Assembly (NCBI RefSeq): GCF_900091465.1 | Contig: NZ_FMHV01000002.1 | Span: 5,146,001 to 5,210,000 of the forward strand | Direction of reading: 5' to 3' | DNA: 64,000 bases | Origin: Micromonospora rhizosphaerae | GTDB taxonomy: Bacteria > Actinomycetota > Actinomycetes > Mycobacteriales > Micromonosporaceae | Program-made: the position numbers and the translations under genes | Part shown: positions 42,647 to 53,303 of the stretch, piece after piece | Layout of the letters: each line of letters opens with the position of its first letter | Position numbering within the stretch: position 1 is the first letter of the stretch | Notes under the pieces: generated by a model | Seen by the model: only the letters and a program-made list of their open reading frames with translations | Databases searched by the model: none | What the model was told of the DNA's origin: nothing

Positions 42647-42674
42647 CGACGGCTCAGGCGGGTCTGAGCCGTCG
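42647..42674 (-). terminator. Hairpin after the gamma-glutamyltransferase gene
   Basis: CGACGGCTCA, an eight-base loop and TGAGCCGTCG form a perfect 10-bp stem, 28 bases past the ggt stop on the minus strand. Confidence 0.7.
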
Positions 42675-42701
42675 CCGCGGTCCCCACCGTCAGTGACGGG
42701 C

Positions 42702-44492
42702 CTAGCGGCCGACCACGGCCGCTGCGCCGCCGCCCCGGCGTACCGGCTCGGCCGCGGCGAGCAGCCGGCCGTCCGCCAGGAACTCGATGCCGGTCGCGGC
42801 GCCGATCTCCGCGGTGGGAGAGAAGGCGTGACCCGGGGGGAGGCCGGTGGCGTACTCGGTGATGAACGCCGGCTCGGCCTGAGTGCTGGCGCCGTTGCGC
42901 TGCGATGCCCGCGGCGCCGCCAGCGCCTCCGGCAGGGTCATTCCCAGGTCGATCCGGTTGACCAGCATCTGCAGGACCGTGGTGATGATCGTCGCGCCCC
43001 CGGGCGTGCCGACAGCCAGGAACGGCCGTCCGTCGGCCAGCACGATTGTGGGCGACATGGAACTGCGCGGGCGCTTGCCCGGCGCCGGGAGGTTCGGGTC
43101 GGGCGCGGTGCCCTGGGTCGGCGCGAAGTTGAAGTCGGTCAGCTCGTTGTTGAGCAGGAATCCCCGACCGGGTACGACCATCCCGTTGCCGCCGGTCGCC
43201 TCGATGGTCAACGTGTACTCCACCACGTTGCCCCACCGGTCGGCCACGGTCAGGTTGGTGGTGCTCTTACGGTCGTCGCGGGTGTCGGCGGCCGTCGCCG
43301 CCGAGCAGCCGTCGTAGGCGCCGTCCGGGACGCCGGGTGCGACCGGCTTGGGCAGCGCCGCCGAGGGATCGATCAGGCAGGCGCGTTCCTTGGCGTACGC
43401 GTCGCTGAGCAGCTCCCGGAGCACGTTGCGCGCGGTGTGGTCGCCGACGTACCGGTTGCGGTCGGCGAACGCCAGCGCGCTGGCCTCCAGGTAGTGGTGC
43501 ATCGCCTGGGTCGCGGTCATCGACCGCAGGTCGAACTGCTCGAGGATGTTGAGCGCTTCGCCCACCGCGGTACCGCCGCTCGACGGGGTGGACATGCCGT
43601 ACACCTCGAGGCCGCGGTAGTCCGACCGGGTCGGCTCGGGGAAGCGGGTGCGGTAGCCGGCGAGATCGGCGGAGGTCATCCCGGCCTCCCGGACCGGGTA
43701 CGGCCACGACCCGATCGGCTGCGCCGCCATCGGCGGGTGCTGCACGGTGGCAACCACGTCGCTGCCGACCTCGCCCCGGTAGAACACGTCGGTGCCCTGC
43801 TTGGCGATCAGCCGGTACGTCTCCGCGAGGTCCGGGTTGCGGAAGGTGCTGCCGACCGCCGGCGGCTGACCGCCGGGCAGGTACAGCGCGCTGGTCGAGC
43901 TGAACTTCCCGAACGCGGCTTGATTCGCGGCGATCTGGCTGGCGAAGGTCTCGTCGACGGTGAAGCCGTCCTCGGCGACCCGCGCGGCGGGCTTGAGCAG
44001 CTGCGCCAGCGACCGGGTGCCCCAGCGCTCCAGCGCGTCCTGCCAGGTGAGCAGGGTGCCGGGGACACCGACGGACAGCCCGCTGATCCGGGCCTCGTCG
44101 AAGCGGTACGGTTGCCCGGTGGCCGGGTCGATGAAGCTGGTCTCGGTCATCGACGCCGGTGCCGACTCGCGGCCGTCGATGGTGTGCACGCGCCCGGTCT
44201 TCGCGTCGTAGTAGACGAAGAAGCCACCGCCGCCGATGCCGGCCGAGAAGGGTTCGGTGACGCCGAGCGTCGCCGCCGCGGCGACCGCCGCGTCGACCGC
44301 GTTGCCACCCCGCCGCAGCACATCCAGCCCGACCGCCGTGGCAGCGGCATCCACCGTGGACACCGCGCCCCCGTACCCGACGGCCACCGGCTCCTTCGGC
44401 GGCTCGGCCGGCTTCGCCTGGGCGGGAACGGCGGTTGCGGCCACGAGCGTGGCCAGAGCGACGGTCGCGGTGATGAGGGCTCGAGGTCTCAT
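42702..44492 (-). CDS. ggt: Secreted gamma-glutamyltransferase
   Basis: 596 residues from the ATG at 44490-44492, chosen for GGGGAGG upstream and the signal peptide MRPRALITATVALATLVAAT. GNAVDAAVAAAATLGVTEPF and GIGGGGFFVYYDAKTG are the N-terminal signature. The autoprocessing Thr is in KSTTNLTVADRWGNVV, and PRSSMSPTIVLADGRPFL with GTPGGATIITTVLQ completes the small subunit. It hydrolyses or transpeptidates glutathione-type gamma-glutamyl bonds outside the cytosol. Length is normal. Confidence 0.95.
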   Translation of the reverse strand: MRPRALITATVALATLVAATAVPAQAKPAEPPKEPVAVGYGGAVSTVDAAATAVGLDVLRRGGNAVDAAVAAAATLGVTEPFSAGIGGGGFFVYYDAKTGRVHTIDGRESAPASMTETSFIDPATGQPYRFDEARISGLSVGVPGTLLTWQDALERWGTRSLAQLLKPAARVAEDGFTVDETFASQIAANQAAFGKFSSTSALYLPGGQPPAVGSTFRNPDLAETYRLIAKQGTDVFYRGEVGSDVVATVQHPPMAAQPIGSWPYPVREAGMTSADLAGYRTRFPEPTRSDYRGLEVYGMSTPSSGGTAVGEALNILEQFDLRSMTATQAMHHYLEASALAFADRNRYVGDHTARNVLRELLSDAYAKERACLIDPSAALPKPVAPGVPDGAYDGCSAATAADTRDDRKSTTNLTVADRWGNVVEYTLTIEATGGNGMVVPGRGFLLNNELTDFNFAPTQGTAPDPNLPAPGKRPRSSMSPTIVLADGRPFLAVGTPGGATIITTVLQMLVNRIDLGMTLPEALAAPRASQRNGASTQAEPAFITEYATGLPPGHAFSPTAEIGAATGIEFLADGRLLAAAEPVRRGGGAAAVVGR

Positions 44493-44796
44493 GTGGCCTC
44501 CCCAGATCGACACGGGTGGACTTACTGCCTACTCCCATGGCCGGGAGTCGGCAACCCGAACGTGCCGATGTTCCGGGGCAAGGTTCGGCCAGGCGGGGTG
44601 GTGTCGGGAGAGAGCGCCGGCACCGCTCGGGCGGCGACAACGCGGGACTGCTCGCGGAGCCGTTCGTGTCGGTGTGGCTTCCTACACTCCCCGACCACGG
44701 CGACGGCGAGCTGATGAAGCAGGCAACGAGTGGCGGCACAGGACGTGGCCCCGCCGGCCGCGACTTCGCGGCCAGCGGGGCCCAACTGCTTTCCTG
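44493..44796. other. Intergenic region between ggt and katG
   Basis: About 300 bases between the ggt start and the katG end. Apart from the ggt Shine-Dalgarno near 44500 and the katG terminator to the right I see no gene or clear promoter; GC-rich frames here have no family resemblance. Confidence 0.4.
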
Positions 44797-44833
44797 GACG
44801 TCCAGGACGGCCCGGTGAGGGCCGGCCTGGACG

Positions 44834-44835
<2 letters not shown>
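44797..44835 (-). terminator. Hairpin overlapping the katG stop
   Basis: GACGTCCAGGACGGCCC, loop GGTGA, then GGGCCGGCCTGGACGTC: 16 of 17 base pairs. The stem begins two bases into the katG stop codon on the minus strand. Confidence 0.75.
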
Positions 44836-47257
<2,422 letters not shown>

Positions 47258-47269
47258 TCAGTCAAGAAT

Positions 47270-47497
47270 GTGGGTGCCACCGAGCACGGCGACGAACATG
47301 TCATCAAGTTCACCGTCACCGCCGCCGAGGCGTACGAACGCTCCCCCGATCCGGACGTGCTCGCCGCGGCCCTCCGGGCCGGCGAGCTCATCCGCGCGTG
47401 CACTCGCCGCGAAGGGATCTCTTACTGCGCGGCGACGGACATCGGCGCGCTGAGTGGTCCCTCGTTCCCGCTGCGATCCAGTCCGGACACGCAGTAG
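47270..47497 (+). CDS. Short open frame divergent from the furA remnant
   Basis: 75 codons from a GTG at 47270. GC3 is very high and the product (HVIKFTVTAAEAYERSPDPD, VLAAALRAGELIRACTRREG) reads like protein, but there is no clear ribosome site and the last 76 bases overlap the convergent hydrolase end. It could be a small gene or the tail of a lost one. Confidence 0.27.
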   Translation: MGATEHGDEHVIKFTVTAAEAYERSPDPDVLAAALRAGELIRACTRREGISYCAATDIGALSGPSFPLRSSPDTQ

Positions 47498-49071
47498 GAC
47501 GGCGGGCGGTCCGCCGGGGCGCCGCGGTCGACCCAGCCGGTACTCCGGGCAGTGCCGACGAGCCGGGCCGCGTCGCCGTCCACCCGGTAGACGGCGAAGC
47601 TCGCAGCGCCGCCTCCGCGCCAGGTCAGCACGACCCCGCCGGCGTCCCCACGCCGCGCGCCGATGACCGCGGGTGCGGCCGGCTGCGCCGCCGGTAGCTG
47701 CGCCATCGCGGGCACCAGCGCCGGGCCGGCGTAGTGCGCCGCGCTGTACCGGCTGACCGCCCCGAGCTTGTCGGCGCGCACCTGCCTGGCGCTGAAGTGC
47801 ACGCTTCCGCTCACCCCGTGCCGTCGGTTGAGGGCAAGCTGGCGGTCCAGCTCGGCCGGATCGCGCCAGGCGCCGCGCTCGCCCACCCGGTAGTCGGCCT
47901 GGCCGATGTAGAGCTGAACCCGGGTGCCCCGCACCGTGGCCGCCCACCACGGCAGCAGCTTGGCGTAGTCGGCCTTGCCGAACCCGATGTGCCAGTAGAG
48001 CTGCGGCACGACGTAGTCCAACCACTGCTCCCGTACCCAGAGTCGGGTGTCTGCGTAGATGTCGTCGTAGCTCTGCAACCCGGCTGTCGCTGAGCCGGCC
48101 GGGTCGGTGCGCTTGTTGCGCCAGATACCGAACGGGCTGATGCCGAACTTCACCCACGGCTTGATCGCCTTGATCCGCTCGCTCATCTCCCGGACCAGCG
48201 TGTTCACGTTGTCCCGGCGCCAGGCGTCCTTGTCCGCGAACCGCCGCCCGTACCGGGCGAACGCCGCGCCGTCCGGGAAGTCCTGGCCGGCCTCCGGGTA
48301 CGGGTAGAAGAAGTCGTCGAAGTGCACCCCGTCGACGTCGTACCGCTGGACCGCCTCCAGCATCGAGTCCTCGACGAACTTGCGCGCCTCGGGGACACCT
48401 GGGTTGAAGTAGAGGCGGCTGCCGGGCCGGTCGGCGCTGGGATAGGTCACCACCCAGTCGGGGTGCCGCCGCAGCGGATGTGTCGGCGCGAGCTGGTCCA
48501 GCCTGGGGCCGGGCCCGCCCACCGTGGCCGGCTGCCCGCCCCGGTACGGGTTGAACCAGGCGTGGAACTCCAGGTTGCGGGCGTGGGCCTCGGCGACCAT
48601 GAATTCCATCGGGTCCCAGCCCGGGTCGCGACCATCGCGTCGTCCGGTCAGCCACTCCGACCACGGCGCGTACCTGGACGGCCAGAGCGCGTCCCCGCTC
48701 GGCCGCACGTGCACGAAGACCGCGTTGTGGTTGCGCCGCACAGCCAGGTCCAGCCAGCCCCGGAACTCCGCCCGCGCCGTCTCGGCCGGCAGCCCGCGCC
48801 GGCTCGGCCAGTCGATGTTGTTCACCGTCGTGATCCACATGCCGCGCAGCTCGCGGGGTGCCCGGGCCGGCCGGCCGGCGCAGGTGGGGGTGCCACCCGT
48901 GGCGACGGCGGCCGCGTCGCCCGCCTCCGCTGCACCTCCGTCGCCAACAACCCGATCCCGCAGCGACCAGGCGCCGACCGCGACCGCCACGGCGAGCGAG
49001 GCGACCACCGCGACGAGCGCTTGGGTACGACGGCGGTGGGCGGTGGCAGCGGGCGGAGCGGCGGCGGGCAT
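47422..49071 (-). CDS. Family 10-like glycosyl hydrolase (GHL10/YngK type), membrane-anchored
   Basis: 549 residues. An N-terminal hydrophobic anchor (LVAVVASLAVAVAVGAWSL, about 18-36) precedes RELRGMWITTVNNIDWPSRR, the start of the GHL10 domain. FHAWFNPYRGG, DGVHFDDFFYPYP (likely catalytic carboxylates), IKPWVKFGISPFGIWRNKRT and DYVVPQLYWHIG follow. A C-terminal fibronectin-like segment ends near residue 545. It would cleave a glycan outside the membrane, possibly cell wall or the exported polymer; substrate unknown. Confidence 0.88.
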   Translation of the reverse strand: MPAAAPPAATAHRRRTQALVAVVASLAVAVAVGAWSLRDRVVGDGGAAEAGDAAAVATGGTPTCAGRPARAPRELRGMWITTVNNIDWPSRRGLPAETARAEFRGWLDLAVRRNHNAVFVHVRPSGDALWPSRYAPWSEWLTGRRDGRDPGWDPMEFMVAEAHARNLEFHAWFNPYRGGQPATVGGPGPRLDQLAPTHPLRRHPDWVVTYPSADRPGSRLYFNPGVPEARKFVEDSMLEAVQRYDVDGVHFDDFFYPYPEAGQDFPDGAAFARYGRRFADKDAWRRDNVNTLVREMSERIKAIKPWVKFGISPFGIWRNKRTDPAGSATAGLQSYDDIYADTRLWVREQWLDYVVPQLYWHIGFGKADYAKLLPWWAATVRGTRVQLYIGQADYRVGERGAWRDPAELDRQLALNRRHGVSGSVHFSARQVRADKLGAVSRYSAAHYAGPALVPAMAQLPAAQPAAPAVIGARRGDAGGVVLTWRGGGAASFAVYRVDGDAARLVGTARSTGWVDRGAPADRPPSYCVSGLDRSGNEGPLSAPMSVAAQ

Positions 49072-49283
49072 CGCCCCAGTCTGCCCAGTCCGGCCCGCCG
49101 GGTGAACCAGGTAGACCGTTACTTAACGGTCAGATAAGGCGCCCACTGACGCTGTGACCCCCGTCGCCCAAGAGCGCGTGGCCTGTCAAGCGCACAGGGC
49201 CCTTCAGCGTCCGGCCCCGGTGAGCGCTCAACGGCGTCCCGGCTCATACCCTCTGGCGCGGGCCGCAGCATCTTGCGACGCTA

Positions 49284-50693
49284 ATGGTTGTGTATGACTA
49301 CGACCTGTTGGTGCTCGGCTCCGGTCCCAGCGGTCAGAAGGCGGCGATCGCCGCGGCCAAGCTCGGCAGGCGGGTCGGCATCGTGGACCGGCGCGACATG
49401 ATCGGTGGGGTGTGCATCAACACCGGCACCGTGCCCTCCAAGACGCTGCGCGAGGCCGTGCTCTACCTGACCGGCCTGAGCCAGCGGGACCTGTATGGCA
49501 GCCGCTACCGGGTCAAGGAGGAGATCACGGTCAGCGACCTGGCCGCCCGGACCCAGCACGTGATCAGCCGGCAGACGGACGTCATCCGCAATCAGCTGGC
49601 CCGCAACCGGGTCGCGATGATCACCGGCACCGGACGGTTCGCGGACGCGCACGCGGTCTGGGTCGACGGCGGCTCCGGGCGCGAGTCCAAGGTCACCTTC
49701 GACAAGATCATTATTGCCGCGGGTACGCGCCCGGCGCGCCCGGAGAGCGTCGACTTCGACGACAGGACCATCGTGGACTCGGACGGCGTCATCAACCTCC
49801 AAGCCGTGCCCCGCAGCATGGTCGTGGTCGGCGCCGGCGTGATCGGCATGGAGTACGCGTCCATGTTCGCCGCGCTCGGCACCAAGGTGACCGTGGTCGA
49901 ACGCCGCGACCGGATGCTCGAGTTCTGCGACGAGGAGGTCGTCGAGTCGCTCAAGTATCACCTGCGCGACCTGTCCGTGACGTTCCGCTTCGGCGAGGAG
50001 GTCGCCGCGGTGGAGAAGCACCAGACCGCGGCGCTGTGCATCCTGAAAAGCGGGAAGAAGATCGTCGCGGACACGGTCATGTACTCGGCGGGACGCCAGG
50101 GCCAGACCGACGACCTGGCGCTGGAAGCGGCTGGGCTGGAGGCGGACAAGCGCGGCCGGATCGAGGTCGATGCGAACTACCGCACCGCCGTGGACAACAT
50201 CTACGCGGTCGGTGACGTGATCGGCTTCCCGGCGTTGGCGTCCACGTCGATGGAGCAGGGCCGCCTGGCCGCGCAGCACGCCTGCGGCGAGCCGGTCCGC
50301 GAGATGCACGAGTTGCAGCCGATCGGCATCTACACGATTCCCGAGATCAGCTTCGTCGGGAAGACAGAGGAGGGGCTGACCGACAGCTCGACGCCGTTCG
50401 AGGTGGGCATCGCGCGCTACCGCGAGCTGGCCCGCGGCCAGATCGTGGGTGACTCGTACGGCATGCTGAAGCTGCTCGTCTCCCCGGCCGACGGCCGGCT
50501 GCTCGGCGTACACGTATTCGGGACCGGCGCCACCGAGATCGTCCATATCGGACAGGCGGTGATGGGCTGCGGCGCTACCGTCGACTACCTGGTCGACGCG
50601 GTGTTCAACTACCCGACGCTGGCCGAGGCGTACAAGGTCGCCGCCCTGGACGCGTCCAACAAGATCCGCAACATCACCCGGATCGACGGTTAG
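49284..50693 (+). CDS. sthA: Soluble NAD(P) transhydrogenase
   Basis: 469 residues. [20 protein letters not shown] (FAD site), [19 protein letters not shown] where the second Cys of disulfide reductases is replaced by Thr, [20 protein letters not shown] (NAD site) and [20 protein letters not shown]. The single Cys and [10 protein letters not shown] signature identify SthA rather than lipoamide dehydrogenase. It equilibrates NADH and NADPH in the cytosol. It stands alone. Confidence 0.92.
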   Translation: MVVYDYDLLVLGSGPSGQKAAIAAAKLGRRVGIVDRRDMIGGVCINTGTVPSKTLREAVLYLTGLSQRDLYGSRYRVKEEITVSDLAARTQHVISRQTDVIRNQLARNRVAMITGTGRFADAHAVWVDGGSGRESKVTFDKIIIAAGTRPARPESVDFDDRTIVDSDGVINLQAVPRSMVVVGAGVIGMEYASMFAALGTKVTVVERRDRMLEFCDEEVVESLKYHLRDLSVTFRFGEEVAAVEKHQTAALCILKSGKKIVADTVMYSAGRQGQTDDLALEAAGLEADKRGRIEVDANYRTAVDNIYAVGDVIGFPALASTSMEQGRLAAQHACGEPVREMHELQPIGIYTIPEISFVGKTEEGLTDSSTPFEVGIARYRELARGQIVGDSYGMLKLLVSPADGRLLGVHVFGTGATEIVHIGQAVMGCGATVDYLVDAVFNYPTLAEAYKVAALDASNKIRNITRIDG

Positions 50694-50878
50694 TCCACCC
50701 AGGCCCTGGTGCCCGTCGGCGACTTGTCGTTCAAGGGAACAAGGCCGAGGTCTACCTCCAGCTGGGCACTGAGACCGAGTGGCCACCCGAACCCGAGGTG
50801 GGCACCACCGGTCACTGGTCGCAGGTTCTGGGAAATGCGCCGAGCCATGGACGGCGATCCCGCTCCTTGCGCCGGGAC

Positions 50879-50917
50879 TATACCTAGAGCTACGATGCAT
50901 CATGGTTCTAGGGTATG
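50879..50917. promoter_or_regulatory. Dyad operator and promoter of the padR gene
   Basis: A near-symmetric sequence centred on the perfect palindrome GATGCATC (50894-50901): the left arm has TATACCTAGAGC and the right arm GGTTCTAGGGTATG, which are reverse complements apart from three changes and one inserted base. TAGGGT at 50909-50914 could be the -10. This is the expected layout for autoregulation by the PadR protein that starts 18 bases further on. Confidence 0.6.
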
Positions 50918-50934
50918 GGGCCTAGGGGGGTCTC

Positions 50935-51309
50935 GTGAGGGTCACCAAGGATCTCGTCGCCGCCTCGGCGACACCGATGGTGCTGGGCATCCTGGCCGAG
51001 GGGGAGAGCTACGGCTACGCCATCCTCAGACGGATCAATGAGCTGTCCGGTGGAGAGCTGAACTGGACCGAGGGACTGCTCTACCCGTTGCTGCACCGGC
51101 TTGAGCGCCTCGGATATGTGGAGTCGAGCTGGCAGTCGGTCACTGGGGAGCGGCGGCGCAAGTACTACCGCATCACCAACAGTGGCCTGGCTGAGCTTGC
51201 CGAGCAACGCCGCCAGTGGGACACCGTCGTGGACGCGCTCAAGCAGATCTGGCAGGGCCCCGGCGATTTCAGGCCGTCGATTGCGATCCCGCTGGAGGTC
51301 CAGGCATGA
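50935..51309 (+). CDS. PadR-family transcriptional regulator
   Basis: 124 residues, GTG start after GGGGGG. VLGILAEGESYGYAILRRIN, LNWTEGLLYPLLHRLERLGY and GERRRKYYRITNSGLAELAE are the winged-helix PadR signature. The stop overlaps the next start by four bases (ATGA), the usual arrangement of a PadR repressor with the membrane protein it controls. A dyad operator lies upstream. Confidence 0.93.
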   Translation: MRVTKDLVAASATPMVLGILAEGESYGYAILRRINELSGGELNWTEGLLYPLLHRLERLGYVESSWQSVTGERRRKYYRITNSGLAELAEQRRQWDTVVDALKQIWQGPGDFRPSIAIPLEVQA

Positions 51310-52679
51310 CAGCGCCAGACGGTCAGGACGAACTGGAGGCTCAGTTCGCGCAATGGCGTCAACACGTGCGGCGCCGCCCGGAGCTACGACAATCCGACGC
51401 CGAAGAGCTTGAGGACCATCTCCGGGGTTCCGTCGATGAGCTCATCGCGGTTGGCCTACACGCCGACGAGGCGTTCCTGGTCGCGGTCAAACGCATGGGT
51501 GCCCTGAACGACCTGTCCCGCGAGTTCGCCCGGGAGCACTCGGAACGGCTCTGGAAGCAACTGGTGCTGACCGGCGAGACCGACAGCCCTGTCGCGGACA
51601 CCCGGTCGCGACGTGACTTGTTCGCGCTGGCCATCTGCGCTGCGGGCGCGGCAGCGTCCATCAAGGTGCCGGCACTGTTCGGGATGCGCTTCGAAGAGGA
51701 TGGCGCGTTCTACGGGCCCAACATCAGCCTGTTCGCGCTGCCCTGGCTGGCGGCCTTCCTGGCCTGGCGCCGCCACGCCAGCAAAGCGCTGATCGGGACA
51801 CTGCTGGCGTTGTTCGCGCTCGGCGCCGTGGCCGCCAACGCCTACCCGCTCGCGGACGACTCCCAGTCGGTGGTCCTGACCAGCATTCATCTCCCCATCG
51901 CCCTGTGGATCGTGGTCGGTCTGGCCTACGTGGCCGATGATTTGCGCTCGTCACGCCGACGCATGGACTTCATCCGCTTCACCGGCGAGTGGTTCGTCTA
52001 CTACGTCCTCATCGCTCTCGGTGGCGGCGTGCTGACCGCGTTCATGTTCGGGACCTTCGAGGCCATCGGGATCTCCCCGGAAGGCTTCGTCTCGGAGTGG
52101 CTGCTTCCCTGCGGCGCCGCCGCCGCAGTGGTGGTGGCCGGGTGGCTCGTCGAGGCCAAGCAGAGTGTCGTCGAGAACATCGCCCCAGTGCTCACGCGAC
52201 TGTTCACCCCGCTGTTCACGGCGGTGCTGCTGGCCTTCCTTGTGGCCCTCGGCTGGACCACCACCGGCATCAACGTCGAGCGGGAAGCCCTGATCCTGTT
52301 CGACCTCCTGCTGGTCGTGGTGCTGGGGTTGCTGCTCTACTCGATCTCGGCCCGCGATCCGCTGGCCCCGCCCGGCCTGTTCGACAAGCTGCAGCTCGCC
52401 CTCGTGGTCAGCGCACTGGTGATTGATGTGCTGGTGCTGGTGGAAATCACCGGGCGCATCACCGAGTACGGCACCACACCCAACAAGGCGGCGGCGCTCG
52501 GTGAGAACGTCATCCTGCTGGCCAATCTCGCCTGGTCGGCGTGGCTGGTGCTGGGTTTCGTCCGCCGGCGCACACCGTTCGCGGCGCTCGAGCGCTGGCA
52601 GACCGCCTACCTCCCGGTGTACGCCGTGTGGGCTTGGATCGTTGTCCTGGTCTTTCCCCCGTTGTTCAGCTACCTCTGA
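51306..52679 (+). CDS. Membrane protein with an N-terminal permease-prefix domain
   Basis: 457 residues. Residues about 1-80 (SDAEELEDHLRGSVDELIAV, EAFLVAVKRMG) are the permease prefix domain 1 seen next to PadR genes. The rest has nine or ten hydrophobic segments. Such proteins are PadR-controlled and of unknown transport or sensing role. It is followed directly by the stub of an ltrA gene, so this cassette probably replaced the front of that gene. Confidence 0.75.
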   Translation: MTAPDGQDELEAQFAQWRQHVRRRPELRQSDAEELEDHLRGSVDELIAVGLHADEAFLVAVKRMGALNDLSREFAREHSERLWKQLVLTGETDSPVADTRSRRDLFALAICAAGAAASIKVPALFGMRFEEDGAFYGPNISLFALPWLAAFLAWRRHASKALIGTLLALFALGAVAANAYPLADDSQSVVLTSIHLPIALWIVVGLAYVADDLRSSRRRMDFIRFTGEWFVYYVLIALGGGVLTAFMFGTFEAIGISPEGFVSEWLLPCGAAAAVVVAGWLVEAKQSVVENIAPVLTRLFTPLFTAVLLAFLVALGWTTTGINVEREALILFDLLLVVVLGLLLYSISARDPLAPPGLFDKLQLALVVSALVIDVLVLVEITGRITEYGTTPNKAAALGENVILLANLAWSAWLVLGFVRRRTPFAALERWQTAYLPVYAVWAWIVVLVFPPLFSYL

Positions 52680-52680
52680 C

Positions 52681-52950
52681 AGCCCATCCGCCGCCGTCAT
52701 CCTCGGCGGACCCGCGCTGTTCCTGGCCGGACGTGCCCACTTCGAGTACGTCGTGTACGGCGGGGTGTCCCGGGATCGGCCGATCGGACTGCTCGTGCTG
52801 GCCGCCATCGCCCCGGTGCTGCTCCACGTACCGCCGCTGCTGGCCGCCTTGTCGCAACCGCAGTCCCCACCGCGATCGCGGTCGCCGATACGACCCGCGC
52901 CCGGCGGCGCCCATCCGCACCGCCCTCGCCACCCGGCGAGCCAGAAGTGA
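52681..52950 (+). pseudogene. ltrA: C-terminal remnant of ltrA
   Basis: The plus frame starting two bases after the preceding stop reads VILGGPALFLAGRAHFEYVV, YGGVSRDRPIGLLVLAAIAP and VLLHVPPLLAAL, the end of low-temperature-requirement protein A (GGPALYLAGxAxF motif). No start or N-terminal part exists here; the remaining membrane segments are absent. The reading frame continues to 52950 with unrelated Arg/Pro-rich sequence. Confidence 0.65.
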
Positions 52951-53303
52951 CACCCACGTCTTGAGACTGTTCATTGCCATCACGCAGGTCCTGAGACTCG
53001 ACGCCGCCGGCAGCCGACCGTTCGTACGCGTGTTCGGCTACTCTGCTGCGGTGGCGGTAGGTGGTCGCTGGTGGAACGGGAGCTGGGGCCGCATGGCCCG
53101 GCGGAAACATCTGGCCGCTCTCGGATGATCGACGCAGGCGGGTGCACGGCCCCCAGGGTGACGACAAGTCAGGCCCAGGCCCGGGTGGTTGTTGGGCGTC
53201 GGCGCGGGTAGACATCGGCGCCAGCTTGGGTAGCGACCACTGCGATCAGTTGGTCGCTGCTCACCACAGTCTGCTGGCCGCCGCGCTTGGGGGTCGCTGG
53301 CTG
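52951..53303 (+). other. Region upstream of the large membrane protein
   Basis: About 350 bases with no supported gene. TGAGACT occurs twice near 52962 and 52990 and TACTCT near 53039 could be a -10 box. Frames here are open but lack family features. Confidence 0.3.

Noticed and set aside
50716..50886. Short coding-like frame between sthA and padR (EVYLQLGTETEWPPEPEVGT)
   Set aside because: No start or ribosome site, no recognised family, and its end overlaps the padR operator; possibly a remnant but unsupported.
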